A stretch of DNA of 64,000 nt from Fibrobacterota bacterium (GCA_023436205.1 JAEZKC010000106.1:124001-188000), one strand, 5' to 3'. Positions 8,002 through 19,192 are shown, counted from the stretch's first letter. A program made the numbers and translations. The notes: a model not told the origin generated them from the letters alone.

Positions 8002-11000
8002 TTATTGATCAATGACTATTCTCGCGCCTGCACTAGAACCAAACACACCCATCTGATACATCATCTCTGCTCTTGCGGGGGGATGAGAGTACTCTCCTTC
8101 CGTGATCGCCCGAGTGCGAAAATAAAAGTCGTATGTTCCCGCAGCCATACTTTCGAAATAATAGATAACCTGATCATCCAAATATGCGGAGTAATCTCCT
8201 TCACTACTACTCGAATTCAAAGGCTTCGCATCACTGGAAGCATTCTCCAGATTCGGATTCAGCGGTTCGAATCCTGCTGCAATGGGAATAGAAACCGCAG
8301 CAAACAGCCTTGTTTCAGGATTCATCACCTGCACATGCTCTTCAATTATCTCACCGCTCGATAAAGTGATAACCCGGCCACCTTTTTCCAAGGCTATTTT
8401 CTCAGGAGCCGCATCTTTTTTAATTTTTATAAGCTCCCGTTTGACTACAAACCCGCGTTGCACAGGCTGAGCCGAACTGCCCGGAGCTTCAGGCATATAT
8501 CGCCTGCTAAGCCTTCCCCAAAATACCGCCTTGCTTTGATCGGTAAGTTGTACACCACCTTCAGATCCAGTTCTCCAATTACAGATAGCTGTTCCCTTCT
8601 GTCCTGTTTTCAACTGAGAAACGTTGCCACCTTCATTTATTTTGAATACAGCTTTAGGTGCAGCAGATTGTCCTACTGTTTCCCGCAACGCAAGCAATGC
8701 CATGCTGTTTGCGTAAGTATTGCCCCAGTCACCATTTTTATCTCCCACTCGAACCAATTCATCCACCATCATTTTAAACTTAGGTTTACTATTATTCACA
8801 GATGACAATGAATTGACAAGAGATGCCAGTGCAGTGATCTCCCCTGAGTGCACCCTTGCACCCAGTCGCATATCTCTTTGCTGAAGACCAGCAAATGCTT
8901 CTTTCCCCTGCTCTATTTTAAAGATTGTGGATTCCCAGAGCGCCTTCTCCAAAGCTAAGTATTCAGATCCCAGAACATCTTTCTTCTGAGAGACTGCTTT
9001 GAATACCTTTGCCTTACTCTGAATGTCCACTTCTCTCGCACGTCCGGCCAATTCTCGTGCATAACCAATATCAAGATGACCTGCCTTTGAAAGCGAAAGG
9101 AGAGCACACGAACGTTCATAATAGGAATAACCGTCAACATAATTTCCATAATCACTTCTTAATGATCGCTTTAGAGCTTCAATAGCGTTATTGTACATGG
9201 ACTGATCCAGAGGATAACCGGCTTTCTGTTCTCTGTTAGCTCTATCCACCTCAGTTAAAAATTCAACAACGTAGGCAGTAAGATAAACATATGGTGCAGA
9301 CTTAGGCCAGTAACTAAACAAACCGTTTTCATGCTGAGTTCTTCCCAGGTACTCAAGTGTTCTCATTACCGACGATTTCAATGACGGATCAGGAGAATCA
9401 ATTCCAAATCGAGCCCATAGGTCTTTGTAAAGCAGTGACGGATATGATTGAGAAACCCGCTGCTCAGTACATCCATGCGGATATTTAACCAGATAAGTAA
9501 GAGCTGAAACTGCCTTGAGAATCTGAAGTTGATCACTTATGAGCAAGTTACAGAACACCGTATTCTTTCTTGCTTTTTCCGGAAACGCTTTCCATGTGAA
9601 ACCTTTTTTTGAATCCACTTCCCCGTAAACTGTTTCTTCAATATAAGGTCGATCCGGAAGAACTGGTATCTTAACTTCGAATGCATCTCCTGCCTTGTCA
9701 GATTTACGAATCACTTTCATCTTAAAAGTCACTGAATCCCATTCCATTCTTCCATGGGAATCAAATGTTGGTGTTTCCACAACCATTTCAGAGAACAATG
9801 GAAGCGGTTTGGCTTTGTCAAGTTGTACCTGCTGAGTACCTGATCCGATTATCAATAGCCCTTTGGCATCCACTGATACCTGAGCGGAACCGCCAGGTCC
9901 CTCCACAACTCTTGCAACACCTCCTGCTCTTATCTTATCACCTAAACGTACAAAACGTGGAAGCGCAGGCTGCACAATAACCGGAAGACGTACTGAGATT
10001 TTACCTTTTGCTGCTCCGAATCTGTCTATCCCGCTTACTGCCATAGCCCTGATTGCAAAGTTGGTCAGATCAGAAGATACTTTAATCTTTACTGATGCAT
10101 TTCCGCTTTTATCCACCTTTATTGATGGATTCCAATACGGAACCGTTTTAAAATTTTTCCTCACGGTTATTTTGCCGAACGCATCGCCAATCTCTTCTCC
10201 TTCATCACCACCGGGATTCTCAGGAATTCGAAGATCACCCAAAACCAAATTGCGGCTGTCCCGCATGGATATGTGAGAACTTACCTGCTCTATAAAAGCT
10301 TCCAATGGATCCAGACTCTTCTCTTTTCGCAGGGAAAGAACAGCCTCGTCAACCAGCCAAAGTGCTACTTCTCCGGAACGCGGCTTTCCCTGATTATCCC
10401 TGAGACTAATGGTCATTTCAAATTCTCCATCCGGGAGAACTGTCTGAGGATGATCGAGCTTTACTTCTATACTGTTGTAAACCGGTTTTACCGTTAGCCA
10501 GGTGGTACTTGCAACCGTCTCCGGTTTTCCGGCATCTACCTGCACCCCATCGGGTGTTCTCTGCGGTGGAGAAATGCGGGGTCGCATCAGCAGAAAACTT
10601 ACCGGCACACGTGGAACCATATCAGGATCAATACTTACAGAAAAGGTAGCCTGACCATCCGAAACCTCAACCCACTTATATTTCGGTGTTCCATCCGGCA
10701 TTTCCACAACAGCCAATGCCATTGCTTTCTGATAAGGACTCTTGAGAAGAACTTTAGCAGTCTGACCCGGTTCGTAGGCTGCTTTATCGGGAACAGTTTC
10801 AAATACATAATTCTCCGCTTTACGCCAGGCCTGAGGTTTATTCCCGGCCAGAAATAAATCAGCTTTTACCTTTTGAAGTCTGCCTAAACGATCCCGGGAG
10901 GATAATTCCAGGATATATACTCCTGGTTGCTGATCAGTAAATTCCACCTTTACAGGTTTTTCGCTGGTTGTTATAGACTTCTCTGAAATCAGTTCCACAT

Positions 11001-13851
11001 TTTCATCTGTAATGTACTTGGGTCTTCCCCGTGAAAAATCCGATTCTACAAGATAAGAAATCCAATTCATCTTCTTTAACTGTATATTGACTTTTTGCCC
11101 TTTGATGAATTTTTCATTTACCCCTATAGCTACCACATCCGCAGAAATGGTTGAGCCAGAAGTAACATGACGCTCTGTCTTTAAACCCAAAACAAATGGC
11201 GGTAAGGCTATTACCGAGTGTCGGGCAGAAACAGTCTGCTGATCAGCATCGGTTACAGTGGCTTCTATCATGTATTTTCTAGGATTTCCTGCAGTGGAGG
11301 ACTGCGGGTTGATAGTCACTTTAGCCAACCCGTTCTCGTTTGTAATACCAGTCTCTTCCTGAACACTTTGAGATCCGTCTTCATTAACAGCCCCATAACG
11401 GCTATCACTGGACAGAATGAAACCTTGAAGTCCTTCAGGACGAAAGCTGAACGGAAAAGACGTAATTTTCCATGTTACTTCCTGTTCCACAACTCTGCCA
11501 CCTGCGTAATAGGAAGCGGTAAGTTCCACGTCTGCCGGTCGATCATTGGGAATTTTTTCATCCCCGTTCAAGCGTACCTCAAACCTGGGAATCCGGTATG
11601 CCTCCACCTGATAATCAGTATTGGCAATTTCCCTTTCACCTTCATGATCTGAATACCTGATCAAACTCATTGAAAAAGTTCCGGTCGGAGAATTATCCTC
11701 TTTAAAGGACAGATCAAAACTACCAAGGTCAGAAAGTTCGACAGGATAATCCATTTGATTTCCCGAGGGGCTTAACACTCGAAGTGTATAGCTAATGTCA
11801 TTTAAAGGATCTTGAATTTTCCCATGATAGGTATCACGCACATATCCTTTTACATGTACGCTATCTTCAGGTCTATAAATTGGCCGTTCAGTACGTATAA
11901 AGGCTCTAAAATTCCTGTCCCGATTTTCATCATAGTCCTGATAGGTAAGCCATTTAAGCCAATCAGCTCCTGAACCTTTCCAATGGTTGTCTGAATAAAC
12001 AAGTGGTGAACCGGGCCCTCTAGTATCCAGGACAAGATAATCTTCTCCTTTTGTGACCACGATACGTCTTACATCCGCTCTGCCGTCCTTTCCCGAGACA
12101 TCGCTTGACCTCAGTTGAAAAACTCCATCAACGCCTGTTTTTCCTTGCGCAAGCGTCTGCACTTTACCATCCAGTACACCTTCGATTTTTACTGAAGCAT
12201 CACCCACTGGTTTACCGGTAGAAAAGCTGGTTACTCCAAAAAGTACCCCCAGTTTTGATTCTACGGTACTCAAGCAAAGATCAGTTACGTCCACACGTAT
12301 GTACGAACGTTCCCCGGATCCATCCAGAGTTCTGTACCCTACAAGGTATGTTCCTGGCCTGTCCTGACCAGATACAGAAGTGAGTATCGGTTTGAGGTCT
12401 ATACTTTGAAACTTTATGATTCCTTGTTTACCACAATCTATAACGAGCGACTTCTGAGGACTTCCAAGCATCTGAATATGTGTTGCTATTTCATGAGCAC
12501 TGAGTGTTCTGGTAATCTCTTCAGAAGAAACCGGCTCTTCACCAGGGCCAGGAGGTCTGTTTATTTCTGAAACAGTTACCGGTACTCTTGAAAAGTGGCT
12601 AAATGCATTATGAAGTGGACTTATTTTGTAAACCCGAAAATCCAAACTTGAGATTCCCTTGACCGAAATCGGGAAATGTTGAGGACCATAACGTTCTACA
12701 ATGCCAAAGCCTCGGTCCCACTTGGCAAAGGACCTGTCCTTTGGTTGATATGCATAAAACGAACAGCTCTTTTTGAAAACAAGAGCTCTTCCAGCATTAT
12801 CTTTCATATTCACTGGTGTCAAGGTTACTTTATATAACGCTTCTGGATCGACACCAATTTTTATTATCAGTCTTCTCCCTTCAAATCTATATTCCATTTT
12901 TGAAGGCGAGGGGGAGAAACTGACCAGACTTTTAACTACCGACAGACCCGGATCAGCCGGAACTGCTGAAAAATCCACAACAATGCTTCCATCCTGGTTT
13001 ATTCGCAGTGCCTGCCTTGGTTCATAACCGATACCTGGACTCATCGAGTATATCTGATCGTATGTCCCAGCCCTCTCTATTGTAAAATCAGATTTTGTAT
13101 CGAAAGAGTATATCTTCAATGCTTCACTTGCTTCAGGATTTTCGGCCAGTTTCAGATGCATTCGGATTTTTTTCCCATAGCCAAGTGGCTCATTGAAAAT
13201 AAACCAGTACTTATAAGACTGAGCACTCTCAGACGATTCCTTTATTCGGTAATCATTTGATTTGAGAGCATTACACCCCTTGCGGTCAATTCCCGGAAGA
13301 GGGCACGTTTCAAAAGAAACCAGTTTTGAAAGTATTCCAATATCAACCTTTCCTCTAAATTCCAACCCGATTCTCTTAATAGGATCCAGATCAGTACTTC
13401 CAGAAGATGGATATACCGCGCTGGGAACAGATAATAGAGTAAAAAGCTCTTTAGTCGTCTTATCAGATGAAATGCGATACTTCTTTAAAGGCTCCCAGGG
13501 AACAGTAGGTCTGAATTCAACAGTACGAGTATCCAGAACACGATACTCTCCGGGATGCGAGGGGACAATTTTTACATACTCTTTTGCGGAATCCAGTGGT
13601 CCGGCACCTTTTTTAAAAACATCCCGATTAAAAAAAACCGTTATAGGATCATATTCCCTGAGATAAGAAACTGGGAGAATACGAGTTTCTTTACTCGTGG
13701 TCACCAGGTTTCTATCTGCTGATTGATAGCTGTATGGCTGTGAATATACCGTTTCTGTTATAAGGGCAAACGCCAGCCCTAATGTCAGCAAAACCAGATT
13801 GATATTCAATCCTCGGGCATTCCTTCTGTGTTCTGTTTCCTGCTTATTCAT
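8002..13851 (-). CDS. Bacterial alpha-2-macroglobulin (thioester type)
   Basis: A large periplasmic protease trap of 1949 residues. After a signal peptide ending in ETVYSQ (Sec type, no lipobox, unlike E. coli YfhM) come MG repeats; the bait/MG7 region lies before the thioester domain. The thioester motif is intact (HGCTEQ, Cys1461), followed by the alpha-helical complement-like domain (YLGRTQHENGLFSYWP and onward) and a C-terminal receptor-binding-like domain. A longer in-frame N-terminus exists but is implausible. ATG 13851 has GAGGAAG just upstream, places the signal peptide correctly, and overlaps the preceding gene's stop by 8 bases (ATGAATAA). Proteases cleaving the bait would be trapped covalently. 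Confidence 0.93.
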   Translation of the reverse strand: MNKQETEHRRNARGLNINLVLLTLGLAFALITETVYSQPYSYQSADRNLVTTSKETRILPVSYLREYDPITVFFNRDVFKKGAGPLDSAKEYVKIVPSHPGEYRVLDTRTVEFRPTVPWEPLKKYRISSDKTTKELFTLLSVPSAVYPSSGSTDLDPIKRIGLEFRGKVDIGILSKLVSFETCPLPGIDRKGCNALKSNDYRIKESSESAQSYKYWFIFNEPLGYGKKIRMHLKLAENPEASEALKIYSFDTKSDFTIERAGTYDQIYSMSPGIGYEPRQALRINQDGSIVVDFSAVPADPGLSVVKSLVSFSPSPSKMEYRFEGRRLIIKIGVDPEALYKVTLTPVNMKDNAGRALVFKKSCSFYAYQPKDRSFAKWDRGFGIVERYGPQHFPISVKGISSLDFRVYKISPLHNAFSHFSRVPVTVSEINRPPGPGEEPVSSEEITRTLSAHEIATHIQMLGSPQKSLVIDCGKQGIIKFQSIDLKPILTSVSGQDRPGTYLVGYRTLDGSGERSYIRVDVTDLCLSTVESKLGVLFGVTSFSTGKPVGDASVKIEGVLDGKVQTLAQGKTGVDGVFQLRSSDVSGKDGRADVRRIVVTKGEDYLVLDTRGPGSPLVYSDNHWKGSGADWLKWLTYQDYDENRDRNFRAFIRTERPIYRPEDSVHVKGYVRDTYHGKIQDPLNDISYTLRVLSPSGNQMDYPVELSDLGSFDLSFKEDNSPTGTFSMSLIRYSDHEGEREIANTDYQVEAYRIPRFEVRLNGDEKIPNDRPADVELTASYYAGGRVVEQEVTWKITSFPFSFRPEGLQGFILSSDSRYGAVNEDGSQSVQEETGITNENGLAKVTINPQSSTAGNPRKYMIEATVTDADQQTVSARHSVIALPPFVLGLKTERHVTSGSTISADVVAIGVNEKFIKGQKVNIQLKKMNWISYLVESDFSRGRPKYITDENVELISEKSITTSEKPVKVEFTDQQPGVYILELSSRDRLGRLQKVKADLFLAGNKPQAWRKAENYVFETVPDKAAYEPGQTAKVLLKSPYQKAMALAVVEMPDGTPKYKWVEVSDGQATFSVSIDPDMVPRVPVSFLLMRPRISPPQRTPDGVQVDAGKPETVASTTWLTVKPVYNSIEVKLDHPQTVLPDGEFEMTISLRDNQGKPRSGEVALWLVDEAVLSLRKEKSLDPLEAFIEQVSSHISMRDSRNLVLGDLRIPENPGGDEGEEIGDAFGKITVRKNFKTVPYWNPSIKVDKSGNASVKIKVSSDLTNFAIRAMAVSGIDRFGAAKGKISVRLPVIVQPALPRFVRLGDKIRAGGVARVVEGPGGSAQVSVDAKGLLIIGSGTQQVQLDKAKPLPLFSEMVVETPTFDSHGRMEWDSVTFKMKVIRKSDKAGDAFEVKIPVLPDRPYIEETVYGEVDSKKGFTWKAFPEKARKNTVFCNLLISDQLQILKAVSALTYLVKYPHGCTEQRVSQSYPSLLYKDLWARFGIDSPDPSLKSSVMRTLEYLGRTQHENGLFSYWPKSAPYVYLTAYVVEFLTEVDRANREQKAGYPLDQSMYNNAIEALKRSLRSDYGNYVDGYSYYERSCALLSLSKAGHLDIGYARELAGRAREVDIQSKAKVFKAVSQKKDVLGSEYLALEKALWESTIFKIEQGKEAFAGLQQRDMRLGARVHSGEITALASLVNSLSSVNNSKPKFKMMVDELVRVGDKNGDWGNTYANSMALLALRETVGQSAAPKAVFKINEGGNVSQLKTGQKGTAICNWRTGSEGGVQLTDQSKAVFWGRLSRRYMPEAPGSSAQPVQRGFVVKRELIKIKKDAAPEKIALEKGGRVITLSSGEIIEEHVQVMNPETRLFAAVSIPIAAGFEPLNPNLENASSDAKPLNSSSSEGDYSAYLDDQVIYYFESMAAGTYDFYFRTRAITEGEYSHPPARAEMMYQMGVFGSSAGARIVIDQ

Positions 13852-16800
13852 AAGCTTCCTCTTCAGATTCATCAGTATACTCAGGTTCATTGCTTTCCGA
13901 TTCATAATTCTCTTCTTCAATCTGTTCTGATTGATCATTCATGGACCTGTTTTCAACCTGCTCCTCTTCATTCCAATTCAATACAGGTGCTCCACTTTCC
14001 GCAGTACTCCTTTGAGTAGTTGGCCTTTCCCCCTGAGCTCCATTAATGATCCACCTCACAACCTCCTCGGGCGGATCACCCGGAGGGGCATCCTGTCCAA
14101 AAACATGCACTTTTACATTGATGCCTTCAGAATTGGCAGGAACTGAGATCAATACATAATATGACCCTTTATCAAGAGACAAGAACTGCTGCTTTCCAGT
14201 TCCGATCACCTCTCCCTTCTCGTTTAAAAGAGAGACATGCGCATTTTCACTGCTCATCCCTACACCAATCCCATAAATCGATTTCTCAGTAATTTCAAAT
14301 CTTACAAGCCTGTTTTCCTGCGGGGCTAAGAATGCCTCAAAAGGTTTCTTTTCAGAAACATAGGCTACTGAGTTGAAAGTGACCGTAAGATCGCTGCCAG
14401 AAATTGAACTCCCTGCTAGAGATTTTATACCAAAAGTGAATTTACCAGGTGATAAGGGAAGGTTCCACAAGAAACTCTCCCATGCTTCAAAATAATCAAC
14501 AGTTTCACCTGTTACTCTTATTACCGCTGCTGTTATCGGTGCATTCAAACAGACATGTGTTGTTTCTGCTACTTCAACAGAAAACCAGTTAACACCTTCT
14601 TTCAATTTCAAAATTGAGTTTTCTTTAAGCAGAGTATGTCCTTCTTTTTTAATTTCACTTCCCCAGCGGCAAACAGCCAGATCACTGTTTTTCAAATCTG
14701 CCTTACAAATACTTATTTTAACAGGACCGATGCCATGTTGCACGAAGAGATCACCATCATTACCGTCCAGCTTACCACCATTTGATTGATTAGTAGTAAT
14801 CAGTCCCTTGTTATTTAGCCAGTCAATATTTGCAACTTCTCCTGAATAAAAAACTCTATTTGCATTATTATCATCACTTTTCACAGCAATCTGATCGAGT
14901 CCCGAGACTGAATACGTTCTTTGCAATTCAGACCCGGAAACCAAAGTTTCTGTTTTCTCAAATCCACCTGAAAATGATTCTATCTCGACAGCACCTCCGG
15001 AATTTCCGTTGAACAGATAAATATCACCATTTTCAGCAGTCAGCATCTTTATAGCCCCTTCATCACCTCCAAAAACTAGTTCTCGACTTTTGTCTTCAGG
15101 AATATAGAGGCATCCAGTTTCTGGTGGAAGTTTCAGACGGAGCAATTTTCTTTTTGATGATACTATCCGATATCTCATGGCAGAATTAGCCTGACCGTCC
15201 CATACCAGAGGACCACCCTCGTATTTTCCGCCATTCTCAAATGTACGGTACTCCTTCTTTAAACCGGCAATCAGACCGTCAGCAGAATTATCCCGTGCCG
15301 CGTTCCATACAACCAGGCGCTGATGTTCTCCCGATAAAGCCGCAACCAGACACATTCCATCACCTGTATACTGGCCGCTCTTTACATTTATTCCGTCCCG
15401 TTCAAATTTACCCTTTACATGTTCATTATAAATCCCTGCCAAAGGCCTGCCAGGATTCATAGTAAATGTTACCAGGCCGATTTTCCTTTCTGGAACATCA
15501 AACTCAAAAACTCTTGGCTTATTCCCTTTCATATAAATTGTCATTGAATTATCCAGAGGAATTTTCATTGGCTCCAGAGTGAAACGAAACTTTCCAGATT
15601 TTTCAAAGCTAGTCTGCAACCAAAGTTCCTTTCCACTTCCATATACAAAAGATCCACTTTCCGAATTAAACATTCTTCCCGGACTTTTTGAACTAGACAC
15701 GTAGGCAATAGAGTTCTCCGACGTTTGGACTGTATAATGGGAAGGGGCACTACCAGAAAGATCTATTTTATAAAACTGAGTTAACTGCTTTTCGTTTTCC
15801 GCTCGGCCCTCTATACCCTTTTTTGCATCTGCCAGAGAGAACCTTTCGGCCTTTCGCAATCCAATCGCTATGTCAACAGTCTCATCAATATGATCTTCTG
15901 ACCAAACTTTTAATGCATAATTTGCATTTGCAGTATATGGAACCGCTAGAATATTATTCATTCCATGCTGCTGAGCTGTAATATCTCCCTGAGTTTCCAG
16001 AATACAAGCTGTTCTTGATCCCGACAAGATAGTAGCAAACAGCACATCGCCTGACCCCTTTAAAATCAAAGGTAACGTTACCTGCTTTCCATCTAGAGAA
16101 AATTTCCTGACAGTTACAGATGATTCCAGAGTTATTGGAGAAAAAAGTGTATCCTTTACATGCCGCATGAACACTTCTGTTTCGCTGAAACCGGCGTTTT
16201 CTCCAAGAATCTTTAAAAAATACCGCCCCGGTTTTAGTTGTTTGCTTATAATAAAGTTCCAGTCCAGAAACCCATCATCGTTGTATGCTATCTCCGTTTT
16301 AGCATCTTCTCCGTATAACGTAGCAGATACATCAAGCATACCCTGGGAGAAGAATTCATAAGCTCCCGCTTGACCTACCTGAACCCGCATCATTTTTGAT
16401 CTATTTACTTTGTAGTGAAGTCCATCCGCAAGATCAGATGTGGTAACTGAAATGGAATACGGTGCATAATTACTTCGTTTCGGAGGTCTTATGAAAACAT
16501 CGTATTCACCCGTTTTCATAGACATTTTCTTCTTTCCGTTCACCGACAGAAGAACCGATTCTTTATTCTTTGGTTTTACCTCACCGATAAAGCCTGGAGA
16601 TAAAATAAAAATCAATTCCATTGCCGCCGGAACCTTCAGTTCATATTTAACTGATTCAGTGCCTTTCTTCTCGACCCACTCTGCAGAAACAGGATGATTA
16701 ATCCATAACACATGAGGCCCGGCACCCTTTACTTTTTCATTCTTCATCATCCGCTGTATTCTTGAAATCCTTCGTCCCTCATAATCTACGGGCAGGGAAT

Positions 16801-19192
16801 ACAGTTTGTAAGTACCTTTTAAAAGCTCTGTTTCAAGTGGCGCTACTGCTCCATGCTCTAAAACCGGCCAGGCTTGTGCATCTTCCAGTCTTACTTTATA
16901 AGATCCGGCTTGACCAAAAGATTCAACCCTGTAACGTCCGTTCTCCGGCACTTGAATTGTGTAGACAACTCCTCCAAATGCATCAACCAAATGTTTTTTA
17001 TCGATAGCATTTTCGAAAGTACCTCCACTTTGAAGTTGTCCTTTTTGAAAAACCACTCCCAACCTTCCAGCTGATTTGTTTTCAGCTTTAACCTGAAGCA
17101 GGTAGCTGCCTGGAAGAAAGTAGTTGATTATTAACGCATTTCTACCGATTCCATTACCTGTTTCAGATCTTTTAAACGAATTAAATCGATCACGAACAGC
17201 AAGAGCCGTATGCAATCGTCCCGTTGTTTCAAAACGGTATATTCCAGCCTCCTTGATATCAAACCTGTAAAGCTTTTTTGCATTCCAGGTTAGGTCTATA
17301 AAAGAAGACTTGTTTTCCTTGAGCTCTGGTAGAACTTCGGACTTTACCTCTGCATCAGCATTGTCATCTACTTCTCTTCGCTCTTTTGTTCCTATTGTTA
17401 TGTAAAGATCATTATTACCTTCCATATTGATAGAATGTTCCCCCGCTTTAACCAAAGCCAAACCGTCATATTCTTCATTATCCAGTTTAAACTTTATTTT
17501 CTTATCATTAGCAGTTCTAATTGATAAATATTTATCCTGTTCCAGTTTTATTGGTATTTCCAGTTTCTGCCCCGGAAGCAAGGTCACGGTAAGCGGCTCC
17601 TTTAATTCCAATGGAAAGCGTTGTGAGATAAGTGTAGACATTTCAAGAAACTGACTATTTAAAAGTATAAACGGGTTATCATACACATTCAAACTGACAA
17701 AAGAGAAGAGAATCGACGGGCGTGGCTTGGTAAATTGTATATCTGCTTCCGATAATCCTAAGCCTTTCTTTAACATACCCATCGCGGAGGATTTACGAAT
17801 TAAGAATGTTGCCACTCCCTTGTTCTCAGGATACAACTCCAGAACATGTAAGCCTTTATTCAATCTTACCTCACTTTTACCCTTTTTTTTCTTTGGCTCT
17901 TCATAATCTTTGGGATAATTGTAGAAATAACGCTTCACTCGCCAAAGCATGTCTGTTCCACCTGGCTCAAAAGTATATGAAGCTTCTTCATCTACCCACA
18001 ATAAAGTAGTAACGGTACCTAAGAGGTTAAACTTCCTTTTAAAAGTAGCTTCTGAAGAAATCGTATCTGCTTGAAGTGCAATGATACTGCCGCTTCGAGT
18101 TTCAATGATCGCACCTGTAGCCCCAATATTGTCTGTGTAGTTTCCAGTATGAAGTGTTGACACCAGATACTTACCGCTGCCCGCGTTAACCAGATTACTT
18201 GTAGAAAGTGTAGTTACAATAATTTGGGTACCTGGTTCTCCATATATGGAAATGACCTTCTGATTCGATCCATATAAATCAAGCACTGATGAAGAAGTGG
18301 CCGATTTAGCATGAATTGAGTCTACAGAATTATTATGAAGACGACCGGACCCTGCTATTGACTGATGTTCAATCAGAAGTCGTTTTTTTTCAGGACACTC
18401 TACAACCGCCCGATGCGCCTCATTTGAAATAACAAAACGACAAACTCCACTTGGACCAACTTTCATTGATAGTCTCTGTGAAGATCCCAATTTGCGAAGC
18501 CCATATTGAACATATAATGGAGAAGCACTATCCTGTACAGCATAACCATCTTTCTCTCCACCATAGAACACAACTTTATATCTTCCCCTCTGTAGAAACT
18601 GAATAACCCTTATTCCTTGTAGGGGTTTTTCCGCTGTAAACTTATTTATAAACTGCTCAGTGGAAATCTCTTCAACCCATTCACCATCTTTAAAGAGAAC
18701 CAGTTCCTCCAGATGCCTTCCTAGTGCTTCCAAATACACCAAAGTATCTTTGGGTATGACAATCCACCAGTGAATTTGCTCCTTATCTCTCAGCTGTGCT
18801 GACTCCTGCTTCTGAGGAACGAGGACCTCTTCGGTTTCTCTTCCAGTAAATCTGGTAGCAGAAATCGCAATTTGCCCTTGAGCATTTGCAGGTCCTTGCG
18901 ATATCAGCTTATATTCACCTGCATCAAGAAATAGATCCACTCTTCCATCTTTTTGACCGATCTGACCATTTCGGGCAAATATACCCCGAAGCCGATCCAT
19001 TACTTCCAGAGAAACGCCCTCACTGCTTTTTACTTCCAGAGAATAACGACCCCATTCCTTAATAGTAATGACGACTTCGGAGCGCCCTTTGGCGGAAAGT
19101 GTTTTTGTAAATATCGGCTGAGCTGAAAGAGAATATGTCAGAATGATCAGCCAAAATGAGATAACATAGATTCTTAAATTATTCTTCTGCAT
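13844..19192 (-). CDS. Giant secreted beta-rich repeat protein (unknown function), first gene of macroglobulin-PBP1C operon
   Basis: 1782 residues. A Sec signal peptide (residues 1-24, ending YSLSAQ) is followed by a long run of beta-strand segments that recur loosely, for example YRFDIKEAGIYRFETTGRL with a later FLPGSYLLQVKAENKSAGRL, and VYTIQVPENGRYRVESFG. The pattern (strand, GxYR(F/V)E, strand, LxGxYxLxV) resembles bacterial pre-peptidase C-terminal (PPC-like) beta-sandwiches, perhaps ten or more in tandem. The last 35 residues are strongly acidic (EEENYESESNEPEYTDESEE). No catalytic motif or lipobox is evident. The SD AGAGG lies six bases before ATG 19192. Its stop overlaps the macroglobulin start, so the three genes are almost surely one unit; a periplasmic or surface scaffold or substrate for the macroglobulin/PBP1C pair is inference. 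Confidence 0.85.
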   Translation of the reverse strand: MQKNNLRIYVISFWLIILTYSLSAQPIFTKTLSAKGRSEVVITIKEWGRYSLEVKSSEGVSLEVMDRLRGIFARNGQIGQKDGRVDLFLDAGEYKLISQGPANAQGQIAISATRFTGRETEEVLVPQKQESAQLRDKEQIHWWIVIPKDTLVYLEALGRHLEELVLFKDGEWVEEISTEQFINKFTAEKPLQGIRVIQFLQRGRYKVVFYGGEKDGYAVQDSASPLYVQYGLRKLGSSQRLSMKVGPSGVCRFVISNEAHRAVVECPEKKRLLIEHQSIAGSGRLHNNSVDSIHAKSATSSSVLDLYGSNQKVISIYGEPGTQIIVTTLSTSNLVNAGSGKYLVSTLHTGNYTDNIGATGAIIETRSGSIIALQADTISSEATFKRKFNLLGTVTTLLWVDEEASYTFEPGGTDMLWRVKRYFYNYPKDYEEPKKKKGKSEVRLNKGLHVLELYPENKGVATFLIRKSSAMGMLKKGLGLSEADIQFTKPRPSILFSFVSLNVYDNPFILLNSQFLEMSTLISQRFPLELKEPLTVTLLPGQKLEIPIKLEQDKYLSIRTANDKKIKFKLDNEEYDGLALVKAGEHSINMEGNNDLYITIGTKERREVDDNADAEVKSEVLPELKENKSSFIDLTWNAKKLYRFDIKEAGIYRFETTGRLHTALAVRDRFNSFKRSETGNGIGRNALIINYFLPGSYLLQVKAENKSAGRLGVVFQKGQLQSGGTFENAIDKKHLVDAFGGVVYTIQVPENGRYRVESFGQAGSYKVRLEDAQAWPVLEHGAVAPLETELLKGTYKLYSLPVDYEGRRISRIQRMMKNEKVKGAGPHVLWINHPVSAEWVEKKGTESVKYELKVPAAMELIFILSPGFIGEVKPKNKESVLLSVNGKKKMSMKTGEYDVFIRPPKRSNYAPYSISVTTSDLADGLHYKVNRSKMMRVQVGQAGAYEFFSQGMLDVSATLYGEDAKTEIAYNDDGFLDWNFIISKQLKPGRYFLKILGENAGFSETEVFMRHVKDTLFSPITLESSVTVRKFSLDGKQVTLPLILKGSGDVLFATILSGSRTACILETQGDITAQQHGMNNILAVPYTANANYALKVWSEDHIDETVDIAIGLRKAERFSLADAKKGIEGRAENEKQLTQFYKIDLSGSAPSHYTVQTSENSIAYVSSSKSPGRMFNSESGSFVYGSGKELWLQTSFEKSGKFRFTLEPMKIPLDNSMTIYMKGNKPRVFEFDVPERKIGLVTFTMNPGRPLAGIYNEHVKGKFERDGINVKSGQYTGDGMCLVAALSGEHQRLVVWNAARDNSADGLIAGLKKEYRTFENGGKYEGGPLVWDGQANSAMRYRIVSSKRKLLRLKLPPETGCLYIPEDKSRELVFGGDEGAIKMLTAENGDIYLFNGNSGGAVEIESFSGGFEKTETLVSGSELQRTYSVSGLDQIAVKSDDNNANRVFYSGEVANIDWLNNKGLITTNQSNGGKLDGNDGDLFVQHGIGPVKISICKADLKNSDLAVCRWGSEIKKEGHTLLKENSILKLKEGVNWFSVEVAETTHVCLNAPITAAVIRVTGETVDYFEAWESFLWNLPLSPGKFTFGIKSLAGSSISGSDLTVTFNSVAYVSEKKPFEAFLAPQENRLVRFEITEKSIYGIGVGMSSENAHVSLLNEKGEVIGTGKQQFLSLDKGSYYVLISVPANSEGINVKVHVFGQDAPPGDPPEEVVRWIINGAQGERPTTQRSTAESGAPVLNWNEEEQVENRSMNDQSEQIEEENYESESNEPEYTDESEEEAYE

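Noticed and set aside
8262..8274. GGTTCGAATCC, tRNA T-loop-like
   Set aside because: Inside the macroglobulin coding sequence; the flanks do not pair into a T-stem or cloverleaf.
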